Counted from the first letter of the stretch, positions 9,249 through 17,751 are shown. The stretch is 64,000 nt of DNA from Acinetobacter albensis (GCF_900095025.1 NZ_FMBK01000005.1:62001-126000); one strand, 5' to 3'. Notes: generated by a model not told the origin, from the sequence alone. Translations and numbers: made by a program.

Positions 9249-10139
9249 CTATTTGAGGTTTTTTCTTAAATTTCGAATGTGATCAATCAAAAAACGAGCA
9301 GCTGCACCCAATTCACTTTCACGACTCCAGACCAAATCAATAAAATATTCAAATTTTGGACTAAAATCCAAAAAATCAAGAATTTTGAGTTGTTGATGAA
9401 TATGAGGGTTTTGATTCAGCATGTCTAAAGGTAAAATTCCCCAACCCAAACCTTCTATAATCATGGCGCAGGCCGAAAGATTGTTGTCTGTACGCCAGTA
9501 TTTCTTTGAAAATAACAATTCTGGTTTGAGGCTTCGATCTCGACTGGCAACCACGATTTGTCGATTCTGCAAAATTTGCTCATAACGAACTTGTTTAAAT
9601 GTTGCTAATTCAGTGTGTAGCGCAGCAACAGGAACTAAAACTTCACGTTTGAGTTCAACAAACTGTTCACGGCTTTCCAACTGCTCACGTTCAAACATCA
9701 TTGCCAATTGAGCCGTCTGATTGAGTAACATGTTGAGCGCATCTTCTTGGGGTGCTGAAAAAATATTGATTTGGAGATCTGGAAATTCCTTTTCAAGCAG
9801 TGAAATATAATCGGTCCACTGAATATGTAAGATTTCTGAGACCACGACAATATTTAAAGCAGATTCCAAACCTTCGCTTAGCGCAAAAGCATGTTGTTTC
9901 CATTGATTCATTTCAATAAGGAGTTGCTCAGTTTTTTCGTAAAGGGTGATCGCTTGGGGAGTCGGAATAGGTTCACGCCCAGCGCGACTAAATAAAGATA
10001 AATTTAAATCAATTTCTAAATTGGCAATTGACATGCTGACAGCGGAGGGGACTTTGCCTAATGTTCTTGCGGCTGCAGAAAATGAACCCGTTTCTATCAC
10101 AGTCTTAAAAATGATCAGTTGCTCTTGATTAATATTCAT
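9249..10139 (-). CDS. aceR: LysR-type transcriptional regulator (AceR-like)
   Basis: DNA-binding regulator of 296 residues. The N-terminal winged helix (LIIFKTVIETGSFSAAARTLGKVPSAVSMSI) is followed by a periplasmic-binding-protein-like effector domain. It is divergent from, and 99 bases away from, the PACE pump gene at 10239. This is the arrangement described for aceR/aceI in Acinetobacter baumannii, where AceR activates the pump in response to chlorhexidine. A perfect inverted repeat sits right beside its start codon (10150-10168) and may be its own operator. The symbol rests on this context; without it I would say only LysR family. Confidence 0.85.
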   Translation of the reverse strand: MNINQEQLIIFKTVIETGSFSAAARTLGKVPSAVSMSIANLEIDLNLSLFSRAGREPIPTPQAITLYEKTEQLLIEMNQWKQHAFALSEGLESALNIVVVSEILHIQWTDYISLLEKEFPDLQINIFSAPQEDALNMLLNQTAQLAMMFEREQLESREQFVELKREVLVPVAALHTELATFKQVRYEQILQNRQIVVASRDRSLKPELLFSKKYWRTDNNLSACAMIIEGLGWGILPLDMLNQNPHIHQQLKILDFLDFSPKFEYFIDLVWSRESELGAAARFLIDHIRNLRKNLK

Positions 10140-10149
10140 AATGTTCTAT

Positions 10150-10168
10150 CTTTCAATTTTATTGAAAG
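10150..10168. promoter_or_regulatory. Inverted repeat, candidate LysR operator
   Basis: CTTTCAAT and ATTGAAAG arms with a 3-base spacer, centred about 20 bases upstream of the LysR start in the 99-base divergent region. Its position would let a bound regulator block its own gene while the pump promoter lies on the far side. It could also fold as a hairpin in the regulator mRNA. Confidence 0.5.
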
Positions 10169-10238
10169 AACCTAGCTCGATTAATCAATATTATAAAAAT
10201 AAAATAGCCAATATCCAATCATGAAAGAGTAATTTAAA

Positions 10239-10664
10239 ATGTGGATTTCCAAAAGACGGATTATTCATGCCCTCAGCTATGAAATCATCCTATTGGTGAT
10301 CATTGCTTTAGCGCTAAGTTTCATATTTCATATGCCCTTAGAAGTCACAGGCGTGCTTGGTATTGCTATGGCAGTCACTTCGGTCATATGGAATATGGTG
10401 TTTAATCATTTTTTTGAAAAGTTTGAAGCGAAAAGAAAACTCAAAAGAACCATTGGTGTACGACTTCTACACGCGATTGGTTTTGAAGGTGGTTTGATGC
10501 TCGCAACTATTCCCATGGTCGCCTATGCGATGCAGATGAGCATCTGGCAAGCAATTGTGCTCGACTTTAGTTTGACCATGTGTATTTTGGTTTATACTTT
10601 TATCTTCCAATGGGGTTATGACCATTTGGAGCAATACTGGGGTAAACAAACTAGATATCAATAA
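10239..10664 (+). CDS. aceI: PACE family efflux transporter (AceI-like)
   Basis: Small inner-membrane proton-driven pump of the proteobacterial antimicrobial compound efflux family. It has 141 residues, two tandem bacterial transmembrane pair domains and four helices. It begins with the family signature SKRRIIHALSYE, with Glu15 at the position essential in AceI. It continues with LEVTGVLGI, SVIWNMVFNHFFEKFE and, in the second half, RLLHAIGFEGGLML and FQWGYDHLE. AceI exports chlorhexidine, and related members export short-chain diamines. The divergent LysR gene is the likely activator. Confidence 0.95.
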   Translation: MWISKRRIIHALSYEIILLVIIALALSFIFHMPLEVTGVLGIAMAVTSVIWNMVFNHFFEKFEAKRKLKRTIGVRLLHAIGFEGGLMLATIPMVAYAMQMSIWQAIVLDFSLTMCILVYTFIFQWGYDHLEQYWGKQTRYQ

Positions 10665-11036
10665 AATTTAAGTCAAAGTTTTGAAGTCAATAGCTCGCTT
10701 AAATCAGAGCATTTGACTGTCAGTAATCTGATTTAAAATAAAGTGTAGTTAATCTGCTTAATCTAAAGTTTTAAATGATAGCTTTTAAGTTTTTTGATTT
10801 TTTGAAATTCGATCCTAATATTTCTCTATTTTTTAATTTTGTTCAGTTTATGTTGTAATAAAACGGTTTGATTCATGATTAGCTACAAGCCTATACATTC
10901 TTTAACTGAAAGCTGACAGTCAGCTATACAACTTTTTGCTCAATGTGTCCTATAGTCATTTTGTATTCTTTATATTCATCATTAAATTTTGAGAATACAC
11001 CCTTATTTCAAAAGCATAAAAGAAGGATAATATTCA
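10665..11036. other. 372-base intergenic region with inverted repeats
   Basis: No coding frame is convincing. Two structures stand out. TTAAATCAGA (10699-10708) pairs with TCTGATTTAA (10727-10736), a 10-bp stem with an 18-base loop that may end aceI although it lacks a T run. The palindrome AGCTGACAGTCAGCT lies at 10911-10925, about 110 bases before the next gene, and could be an operator for it. AAGGATAAT just before 11037 can act as a ribosome binding site. Confidence 0.5.
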
Positions 11037-11564
11037 ATGAATGATAATATTGATCGTGACACTGTAAAAAATCTTCCTAAAGATGCTCGAGATGATTTAA
11101 ATGCTGACCCGATTACTGGAGAGCCAGGTGCGCATCCAGTTGGAACGGGAGTGGGTGCAGCAGGCGGTGCCGCCGCAGGTGCGGCCATTGGTGCAATGGG
11201 TGGGCCAATTGGAGCATTGGTCGGTGGTGCTGTAGGAGCAGTAGTGGGTGGCTTAGCAGGTAAAGGTGCTGCTGAAGCAGTGAATCCTACAGAGGAAGAA
11301 GCCTATTGGAGAGAAACTGCACGTACCACACCCTATTATGCAGAAACGCTTACGACCTATTCAGATTTAGACTATGACCGTGATTATCAAAATGCTTACC
11401 GCATAGGTTATGAAAACCGTCAGCATTATGATGCGAATACACGTTTTGAAGATGTAGAGAGCGATCTAAAAACCAAATGGGACCATGAAAAAGGTTTATC
11501 CCGTTTAACTTGGAGTGAAGCAAAAATTGCAGTGAGAGAAGCATGGGAGCGTGCGACTCGATAA
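11037..11564 (+). CDS. Glycine-zipper stress-type protein with acidic C-terminal domain
   Basis: 175 residues with no signal peptide. Residues 1-35 are acidic and polar. Residues about 36-85 are a Gly/Ala glycine zipper (GVGAAGGAAAGAAIGAMGG and similar) able to lie in or on a membrane. The C-terminal half has the pattern RFEDVESDLKTKWDHEKG, then LTWSEAKIAVREAWERA, which is shared by a family of uncharacterised proteobacterial proteins often thought to be stress related. I cannot give a molecular function. It has its own upstream region and a strong shared terminator at its end, so it is likely a single-gene transcript. Confidence 0.8.
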   Translation: MNDNIDRDTVKNLPKDARDDLNADPITGEPGAHPVGTGVGAAGGAAAGAAIGAMGGPIGALVGGAVGAVVGGLAGKGAAEAVNPTEEEAYWRETARTTPYYAETLTTYSDLDYDRDYQNAYRIGYENRQHYDANTRFEDVESDLKTKWDHEKGLSRLTWSEAKIAVREAWERATR

Positions 11565-11600
11565 AATTTTCGTTTTATTTTAAGTTAAGTTTTTGTATAA

Positions 11601-11633
11601 AAAACCCCGAGAAATCGAATTTCTCGGGGTTTT
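11601..11633. terminator. Bidirectional terminator between convergent genes
   Basis: Fifteen-base-pair perfect stem (AAAACCCCGAGAAAT / ATTTCTCGGGGTTTT) with a 3-base loop, flanked by A on the left and T on the right. It serves the glycine-zipper gene and the thiolase gene. Confidence 0.92.
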
Positions 11634-11672
11634 TAAGTGCTCAATTAAAAGCGTAAGTTGGTTTACAGAACC

Positions 11673-13184
11673 TTACTTTTCAATAATCGCTGTTACACCT
11701 TGACCGCCAGCAGCACAAATTGAAATGAGCACACGACCAGAACCTTTTTGGTTAATGAGTTTTGCAGCAGTCGCGATAATACGACCGCCTGTTGCAGCAA
11801 ATGGGTGGCCTGCTGCAAGTGAAGAACCTTTTACGTTGAGTTTAGTGCGGTCAATTGAACCGAGTGGCGCATCTAAACCTAAACGCTCTTTACAGAATTT
11901 TGGATCTTCCCATGCTTTTAAAGTTGAAAGCACTTGTGATGCAAAAGCTTCGTGAATTTCATAGTAATCGAAATCTTGTAAAGTAACGCCAGCACGCTCA
12001 AGCATACGTGGAACTGCATAAGCAGGTGCCATCAATAAACCTTCTTTTTTACCGACGAAATCGACTGCAGCAGTTTCAGTAAAGCTTAAATAAGCCAGAA
12101 TTTCGTGCCCATTGGCTTTTGCCCATTCTTCAGACGCTAAAAGTACACAAGAAGCACCATCTGTTAATGGAGTAGAGTTACCCGCAGTCATTGTACGCGC
12201 ATCGCCCTTACCAAATGCTGGTTTGAGTTTAGCCAGCTTTTCTGCAGTTGAGTCAGCACGTAAATTATTGTCACGTTCTAAACCTAAAAATGGCGTAATT
12301 AAATCATCAAAGAAACCTGCTTCATAAGCAGCAGCCATTTTTTGATGAGAAGATGCTGCTAATTCGTCTTGTGCTTCGCGAGCGATTCCCCACTCAAGGG
12401 TAGTGATTGCTTGATGGTCGCCCATAGAAAGACCTGTACGTGGTTCACCATTTTTTGGTGCATCCATCAAGTCTTTAAGATTAATTTTAGTTAATGCTTT
12501 TAAGCGGTCTTTACCTGTTTTTGCAATATTAAGTTCAAGCAATGCTTTACGTAGGCCATCACCAAAAGCAATAGGTGCATCAGAAGTGGTATCTACGCCA
12601 CCCGCAACACCAACTTCAATTTGACCTAGCGCAATTTTATTGGCTACCAAGAATGCAGCTTGTAAACCTGTACCACATGCTTGTTGAATATCGTAAGCGG
12701 GTGTTTCTGGTGCAAGTTCAGTGTTTAATACGCATTCACGTGTCATATTGAAGTCACGACTATGTTTCAATACAGCGCCAGCAACCACTTCACCTAAACG
12801 TTGACCCTGTAAATTAAAACGCTCAACCAAACCATTCAATGCTGCAGTAAACATATCAGAGTTGGAAGCAGTGAAATACGCGCCGTTTGAACGAGCGAAA
12901 GGAATACGATTACCACCGATAATAGCAACGCGGCGAACAGTGTTTTGACTCATGATTTTATCCTGTTGAACAGCAGTTTGAGTTGTAGATTCAGTTTTTT
13001 GGGTGTTGGCAATACTTTTACGTGGTGACGCTGAACGAGTTCGAGTCGTTTTGGTCACACTATTTGCCGATGTATTTGCAGTGCCAGAACTTTTAGTTGT
13101 ACGCGTAGTACTTTTTGATGTATTTGACACAGTTTCCGTAGCAGAATTTTCGACTGCTGGATTTTCTTGAGTTGTTTTGCTCAT
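11673..13184 (-). CDS. Acetyl-CoA C-acyltransferase (thiolase) with Ser/Thr/Lys-rich N-terminal extension
   Basis: Thiolase that condenses or cleaves acyl-CoA units. The catalytic core starts about residue 78 (MSQNTVRRVAIIGGNRIPF) and has the acyl-accepting Cys170 in QQACGTG, EIHEAFA, AAGHPFAATGG and the C-terminal CAAGGQG with the second catalytic Cys490. The core length matches FadI/FadA2-type thiolases. Residues 1-77 are a low-complexity Ser/Thr/Ala/Lys tract not normally part of thiolases. A second ATG at 12953 (minus strand) is preceded by AGGA, so the core may also be made without the extension. The gene is divergent from a FabG4-like reductase and a MaoC hydratase, which suggests one acyl-chain pathway. 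Confidence 0.9.
   Translation of the reverse strand: MSKTTQENPAVENSATETVSNTSKSTTRTTKSSGTANTSANSVTKTTRTRSASPRKSIANTQKTESTTQTAVQQDKIMSQNTVRRVAIIGGNRIPFARSNGAYFTASNSDMFTAALNGLVERFNLQGQRLGEVVAGAVLKHSRDFNMTRECVLNTELAPETPAYDIQQACGTGLQAAFLVANKIALGQIEVGVAGGVDTTSDAPIAFGDGLRKALLELNIAKTGKDRLKALTKINLKDLMDAPKNGEPRTGLSMGDHQAITTLEWGIAREAQDELAASSHQKMAAAYEAGFFDDLITPFLGLERDNNLRADSTAEKLAKLKPAFGKGDARTMTAGNSTPLTDGASCVLLASEEWAKANGHEILAYLSFTETAAVDFVGKKEGLLMAPAYAVPRMLERAGVTLQDFDYYEIHEAFASQVLSTLKAWEDPKFCKERLGLDAPLGSIDRTKLNVKGSSLAAGHPFAATGGRIIATAAKLINQKGSGRVLISICAAGGQGVTAIIEK
12954..13184 (-). other. Low-complexity N-terminal extension of the thiolase
   Basis: Encodes 77 residues made mostly of Ser, Thr, Ala, Asn, Lys and Arg, with motifs such as TTRTTKSS and SASPRKS and no predicted fold. 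The reading frame is open and joined in frame to the thiolase core. Each of the two possible starts has a purine-rich site: GGAAAAG before 13184, and AGGAT before the internal ATG at 12953. Confidence 0.65.
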
Positions 13185-13425
13185 AAGGCTTTTCCAAGCA
13201 TTTTACAGTATTCTTGAGCTGTACATTACCACATTCTAAAAGTGGCGGTATTGACTACAATGACATTACGGTAAGCATTCAGGTCAAGACATCTATTTTT
13301 TAACTCAAGTATGATTATTTAGAAACGGATGGATGTATTGAAAGCATAAATATCTAACATTGCATTGAAGTTAAACAGATATATTTCTATTCATCTACAA
13401 TTTATTTTTAAGAGAGATAATAATC

Positions 13426-14817
13426 ATGACTGACCAATACCAAACCTTTGCAAAATCTCCTATTGGTAAATTTGTCATCAAAAATTTAGGTCTACCAGCA
13501 CCTATTAATCTTGATCGCTTTGAGTCTGCAACCCCAGTGGTAAAAGGTGCTGTTTTATTTGGTGCTGCACCTGCAAGTACATTATCTGGTTCGATTGCAC
13601 AAGTGCTGGCCAATATTCATGCAAATAGCTACACAGGTAATAATGCTGAATTACAGCAAGCAGCAGCGAAAACCGGTTTGAACTTAGGTGCATTTAATCA
13701 GGGCGATAAAGAGTCTAAATTTAAAGCAGTTATTTTTGATGCATCAGGTATTCAAAATTCTGAACAATTAAATGAGCTGTATCAATTTTTTAATCCAATA
13801 GCACGTCAGATTCAAACGTCTGGTCGTGTCGTTATTGTAGGAATTACGCCTGAAACTGCGAAAACTGTAAAACAAGCCATTGCACAGCGCGCGCTTGAAG
13901 GTTTTGTGAAATCTGTAGGCAAAGAGTTCAAAAAAGGCATTGCAGCACAATTGGTGTATGTTGATGAAGGGGCCGAAGCGAATTTAGAATCTACCGTTCG
14001 TTTTGCACTGTCTCCACGTTCAGCCTATGTTTCGGGTCAAGTTATTCGTGTTTCAAAAGCGGATGTGGCAGATGTTGATTGGGCTAAACCGCTTGCAGGT
14101 AAAACAGCAGTAGTCACTGGTGCAAGCCGTGGTATTGGTGAAGCGATTGCGCATGTTTTAGCACGCGATGGTGCGCATGTGATTTGTTTAGACGTACCAC
14201 AACAACAAGCTGACCTTGAACGTGTTGCCGGTGAGATTGGCGGTTCAGTTTTAGCCATTGATATTACTGCGAATGATGCGGGTGAAAAAATTAAAGCTGC
14301 TGCAGCTGCGCAGAGTGGTTTAGATATTATCGTGCATAACGCGGGAATTACTCGTGACAAAACTTTGGCAAATATGAAGCCAGAGCTATGGGATCTGGTG
14401 ATTAATATCAATCTTTCAGCAATTGAACGTGTAAACGATTATTTATTGGAAAATGCAGGTTTCAATAAAAATGGTCGAATAGTTTGCGTATCTTCAATTT
14501 CAGGTATTGCCGGTAATTTGGGTCAAACCAATTATGCAGCGTCAAAAGCAGGCGTGATTGGATTGGTTAAATTCACTGCGTCCATCCTAAAAAATGGTGT
14601 AACCATCAATGCTGTTGCACCGGGTTTCATTGAAACTCAAATGACAGCAGCAATTCCATTTGCAATTCGTGAAGCTGGTCGCCGCATGAACTCAATGAGT
14701 CAGGGTGGTTTACCTGTAGACGTTGCAGAAACAATTGCCTTGTTTGCATCATCTGCTTCTACAGGTTTAAATGGCAATGTTGTACGTGTTTGTGGTCAAA
14801 GCTTATTGGGTGCATAA
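13426..14817 (+). CDS. Two-domain 3-oxoacyl reductase (high-molecular-weight FabG, FabG4-like)
   Basis: Short-chain dehydrogenase of 463 residues, against about 245 for ordinary FabG. The N-terminal half (1-215) is a degenerate Rossmann-like domain. The C-terminal half is the catalytic SDR, with TGASRGIG at 231-238, NAG near 305, a Ser in the VSSIS stretch (356-359) and Tyr370/Lys374 in NYAASK. This layout matches FabG4 of Mycobacterium tuberculosis, which reduces 3-oxoacyl-CoA with NADH. It is followed about 200 bases later by a MaoC hydratase and is divergent from a thiolase, so it probably performs the reduction step in the same acyl cycle. AAGAGAG precedes the ATG. Confidence 0.92.
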   Translation: MTDQYQTFAKSPIGKFVIKNLGLPAPINLDRFESATPVVKGAVLFGAAPASTLSGSIAQVLANIHANSYTGNNAELQQAAAKTGLNLGAFNQGDKESKFKAVIFDASGIQNSEQLNELYQFFNPIARQIQTSGRVVIVGITPETAKTVKQAIAQRALEGFVKSVGKEFKKGIAAQLVYVDEGAEANLESTVRFALSPRSAYVSGQVIRVSKADVADVDWAKPLAGKTAVVTGASRGIGEAIAHVLARDGAHVICLDVPQQQADLERVAGEIGGSVLAIDITANDAGEKIKAAAAAQSGLDIIVHNAGITRDKTLANMKPELWDLVININLSAIERVNDYLLENAGFNKNGRIVCVSSISGIAGNLGQTNYAASKAGVIGLVKFTASILKNGVTINAVAPGFIETQMTAAIPFAIREAGRRMNSMSQGGLPVDVAETIALFASSASTGLNGNVVRVCGQSLLGA

Positions 14818-14847
14818 ATTAAAGATTCTAAAGCTTTGTTAGAACCT

Positions 14848-14886
14848 AAACTAATTTACCTTGTTGATAAAAAGGTAAATTAGTTT
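14848..14886 (+). terminator. Strong hairpin between the FabG4-like and MaoC genes
   Basis: Perfect 15-bp stem AAACTAATTTACCTT / AAGGTAAATTAGTTT with a 9-base loop, about 30 bases past the reductase stop. The T run after it is short (CATTTTATC), so termination may be partial and could lower maoC expression relative to fabG. Confidence 0.65.
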
Positions 14887-14920
14887 CATTTTATCAATCA
14901 AGCTAAAGCAAAATTTAAGA

Positions 14921-14948
14921 GAATGAGGGTTATATTTAATCCTCATTC
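14921..14948. promoter_or_regulatory. Inverted repeat in the maoC leader
   Basis: GAATGAGG (14921-14928) and CCTCATTC (14941-14948), perfect 8-bp arms with a 12-base AT-rich spacer. It lies between the preceding hairpin and the MaoC gene. It could be an operator or a leader hairpin. The palindrome begins with an ATG that opens a longer in-frame start for maoC, which I consider unlikely to be used. Confidence 0.4.
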
Positions 14949-15024
14949 CGTGCACAATAGTTTTCTCATCTCCAATTGGGAGAGAGAATTTATAGATAAT
15001 AAAGAATTTTATAAAAGGTTCATT

Positions 15025-15879
15025 ATGAATACTCGCCATTTTAGCCAACTTCCAAAGCCTTATTTAGCCTATCCAAAAGTAATTCAAGGTTTAATCTTTA
15101 AAAAACCAAAGGGTGAAAAAGTATTGCCGCAAGTTGAATATGTAGTGGATTCATTTAAGGTCGATCAAAAACATTTAAAAGCCTATAACGAAGTATGTGG
15201 TTTTAAAAATAACGGTTATATTCCTGCTATTTACTTAGCAGTACTTTCACAAAGTCTGCAAATGCACATGATGACTCAAGAAGCATTTCCGTTTGCAATT
15301 TTAGGCTTGGTGCATATTCGCAATCAGATTAAACAAACACGTAAAGTAGGCGTAAATGAACAACTGTCTTTATCGTGTAAGTTTGGTGATTTACAACCGC
15401 ATGACAAAGGCGTTCAGTTCGACTTTATTACGACGGCAAAAGTCGGAAATGATGTGGTCATGGAAGGGACTACAACTTATTTAGCGCGTCAAAAAACGAA
15501 TACTCAAGCTGTGACTAAAACAGCAGATGCTCAGATTCCTAAATATGAACCCAATGCAGAGTGGAATGTTTCTGAAAATACAGGCCGTCGTTATGCATTG
15601 ACTTCGGGTGACTTTAATTTGATTCATATTCATGCGATTACAGCAAAAGCGTTTGGTTTTAAACAAGCCATTGCTCATGGAATGTGGAGTAAAGCGAGAG
15701 CATTGGCCAGTCTAACGTTGCCAGATCGTTATGAAGCAGATGTTCAGTTTAAATTACCGATGTATTTACCGTCTAAAGTTGAGTTTTTAACCACTCAAAC
15801 AGCGAAAGATACTGAGTTTTTAATTCGAAATAGTAAAAATCAAAAACCACATGTTGCAGGATGTGTTAAAGCAGTTTAA
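15025..15879 (+). CDS. MaoC-like (R)-specific enoyl-CoA hydratase/dehydratase (HtdX-like)
   Basis: 284 residues from the ATG at 15025, which has AAAGG upstream; an earlier in-frame ATG (14923) would add 34 poorly conserved residues encoded by a palindromic leader. It is a double-hotdog MaoC protein: the C-terminal repeat carries the hydratase signature SGDFNLIHIH (Asp196 and His201 as catalytic pair), then AIAHGMWSKARAL. It should add or remove water at trans-2-enoyl-CoA to give (R)-3-hydroxyacyl-CoA, which the upstream FabG4-like enzyme can oxidise or form. Size and context resemble mycobacterial HtdX. Confidence 0.9.
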   Translation: MNTRHFSQLPKPYLAYPKVIQGLIFKKPKGEKVLPQVEYVVDSFKVDQKHLKAYNEVCGFKNNGYIPAIYLAVLSQSLQMHMMTQEAFPFAILGLVHIRNQIKQTRKVGVNEQLSLSCKFGDLQPHDKGVQFDFITTAKVGNDVVMEGTTTYLARQKTNTQAVTKTADAQIPKYEPNAEWNVSENTGRRYALTSGDFNLIHIHAITAKAFGFKQAIAHGMWSKARALASLTLPDRYEADVQFKLPMYLPSKVEFLTTQTAKDTEFLIRNSKNQKPHVAGCVKAV

Positions 15880-15887
15880 ATATAATG

Positions 15888-15912
15888 AGCCTAAGTCTTT
15901 TTGATTTAGGCT
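15888..15912 (+). terminator. Terminator after maoC
   Basis: AGCCTAA pairs with TTAGGCT across an 11-base loop and is followed by TTTTTATT, a few bases past the maoC stop. Confidence 0.75.
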
Positions 15913-15953
15913 TTTTTATTTAAAATAAAAATAAATGCTATGGAAAGAGCAAG

Positions 15954-17204
15954 ATGAAAGCTATTCAACACTATATTTTTGCTACTAATCATCATTACCA
16001 AGGTCAGGTAGATGAGCGATTTATAGACCTAGCCAAACAATTTAGCCGTATGCAAGATGCACGAGCTGAGCAGAGTGGTGCCGCTTTGGTGGTTTATTTT
16101 CAAGGCAAAAAAGTAGTGGATATTTATACGGGGAAAAAATCTATTACAGAAAATTGGCAAGCTGATACATTATCCATGTGTTATTCCACAGGTAAAGGCG
16201 TGCTTGCTACTTTGGCGCATATTTTAGTGAGTCAAGGCTTTTTAAATTATGATATTCCTGTTGCACAGTACTGGCCTGAATTTGCTCAAAATGGTAAAGA
16301 AAGAATCACATTAAGACATATTTTGAGCCATCAAAGTGGCTTATATGATATTCGTAATATTATAGATGATGCCTCTGAGATGACAGATTGGCCGCATATG
16401 TTGAATGTAATCGCACAAGCGAAACCGCGTTTTAATGTTGCGACAGATGCAGCATATCAGCCTTTAACATTCGGCTGGTTGTTGGGCGGTCTACTGGAAA
16501 AAGCAACTGGAAAGCCTTTAGATCATTTAATGCAACAATATTTGCTAGAGCCGTTACAGTTAGACGGTGCTTATTTTGGTGTACCAGAAGCTGAATTAGC
16601 TCGTATTGCTCGGCCATTGCCCAAATTAAATCAAGTACAGCATCCAGTATCACAAAAGAAATCAAAACAAAAAAAAGTTTCACCAATGCACAAACTAATG
16701 GAGTGGTCAGGACAAGACCCGAAAGAATTTCAAGATGCGATGATTCCAAAAGGAATGAAAAATTTTAGTTTCTTTAGTGATGTCGCTTTGCAAGCAAAAA
16801 TACCTGCTGCGAATGGGGTTTTTACTGCCCATAGTTTGGCAAAAATTTATGCCATGTTGGCCAATAAAGGACAACAAGATGGTCAGCAATTGATTCGACC
16901 TGAAATATTTGAAGCATTCAGAACGGTGCAATATAAAAAACGTGACCGTATTATGCCGCTCGCTATGCATTGGCGACTGGGTTATCACCGTATATTAACC
17001 TTGGGGAAATCATCACAAGGGTTTGGGCATATGGGATTTAATGGTTCTGCTGCTTGGTGTGATCCTGAACGTCAATTAAGTTTTGCTTATACGCATAATT
17101 TTCCAACAACGTCTATTGCAGGAGATTATCGTCTTTGGGGTTTAACTCAAGAAACTTTACGTTGTGCTGATGCAGCATTAAACGGGCGTAAGGGTTGGTT
17201 TTAG
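15954..17204 (+). CDS. Beta-lactamase-fold serine hydrolase (EstB-like esterase)
   Basis: 416-residue serine hydrolase of the penicillin-binding-protein-like/class C beta-lactamase fold. The SxxK motif is STGK at residues 78-81, and YQPLTFGWLLGGLLE near residue 165 fits the second-motif region with Tyr. GFGHMGFNGSAAW near the end fills the KTG-like position with HxG, which is typical of EstB-type esterases rather than true beta-lactamases. No signal peptide is visible, so it is probably cytoplasmic. The substrate is unknown, perhaps a short-chain ester. It follows the maoC terminator and may be transcribed alone. Confidence 0.85.
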   Translation: MKAIQHYIFATNHHYQGQVDERFIDLAKQFSRMQDARAEQSGAALVVYFQGKKVVDIYTGKKSITENWQADTLSMCYSTGKGVLATLAHILVSQGFLNYDIPVAQYWPEFAQNGKERITLRHILSHQSGLYDIRNIIDDASEMTDWPHMLNVIAQAKPRFNVATDAAYQPLTFGWLLGGLLEKATGKPLDHLMQQYLLEPLQLDGAYFGVPEAELARIARPLPKLNQVQHPVSQKKSKQKKVSPMHKLMEWSGQDPKEFQDAMIPKGMKNFSFFSDVALQAKIPAANGVFTAHSLAKIYAMLANKGQQDGQQLIRPEIFEAFRTVQYKKRDRIMPLAMHWRLGYHRILTLGKSSQGFGHMGFNGSAAWCDPERQLSFAYTHNFPTTSIAGDYRLWGLTQETLRCADAALNGRKGWF

Positions 17205-17289
17205 GGAGAACCTCCTTCATATAACATGTTGATGATTTTTCGAAAAATATGTTATTTTGCTGCTTTTCCAGGTTTCTTTAGGCATGCTA

Positions 17290-17751
17290 ATGAAAAATCC
17301 CATTTTTCTGTCTTTCATTGCATCCTCCATTTTAGTGGGTTGTCAGGATTCTACTCAATCAAGTAGTAAAAGTAACAATCAAATTGATCAGGTTGCCGAG
17401 CATAAAGTGACGGTCGCGAAATGGGTCGGAAAATATCATGGCACAACGCCTTGTATGGGATGTAATACTCGTTGTGAAGAGTGTCCGGGCATGGTCGTAG
17501 ATTTAGTGCTGAATCAGAACAAGACCTATACTTTAAAACGTGAAAGTTTAAGTGGAAATGATCAGCAAGAAATTTATACAGGGCAGTTTCGTTTTAGAAA
17601 TACTGATCACAGTAAAATTGAATTAATGCAGATGAAGGTACGTAATTTAATGTCTGTAGATTTGGATCAACAAATCCTTGAAATATTACAAGATCAAACG
17701 GGTCATCTCTATCCTTCGGAAGGTGATTTTATTTTAGAAAAAAATGGATAA
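17290..17751 (+). CDS. NlpE-like lipoprotein
   Basis: Lipoprotein of 153 residues. The start at 17290 has AGG eight bases upstream and gives a type II signal peptide MKNPIFLSFIASSILVGC with the lipobox Cys at residue 18. The mature part has WVGKYHGTTPCMGCNTRCEE, a small beta-barrel NlpE N-terminal-type domain with Cys pairs, which in E. coli NlpE senses copper or surface stress. It lacks NlpE's second domain, as many short homologues do. The last mature residues after the Cys (QDSTQ) do not include the Asp that would retain it in the inner membrane, so outer-membrane sorting is likely. Confidence 0.8.
   Translation: MKNPIFLSFIASSILVGCQDSTQSSSKSNNQIDQVAEHKVTVAKWVGKYHGTTPCMGCNTRCEECPGMVVDLVLNQNKTYTLKRESLSGNDQQEIYTGQFRFRNTDHSKIELMQMKVRNLMSVDLDQQILEILQDQTGHLYPSEGDFILEKNG

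Noticed and set aside
13426..14817. Fusion of two FabG genes
   Set aside because: The long two-domain form is a known family layout (FabG4 type), not a recent fusion; the N-terminal half lacks an active site, as expected.
14923..15024. Longer start for the MaoC gene adding 34 residues
   Set aside because: The added codons run through a palindromic leader and do not fit the MaoC start; AAAGG precedes the ATG at 15025.
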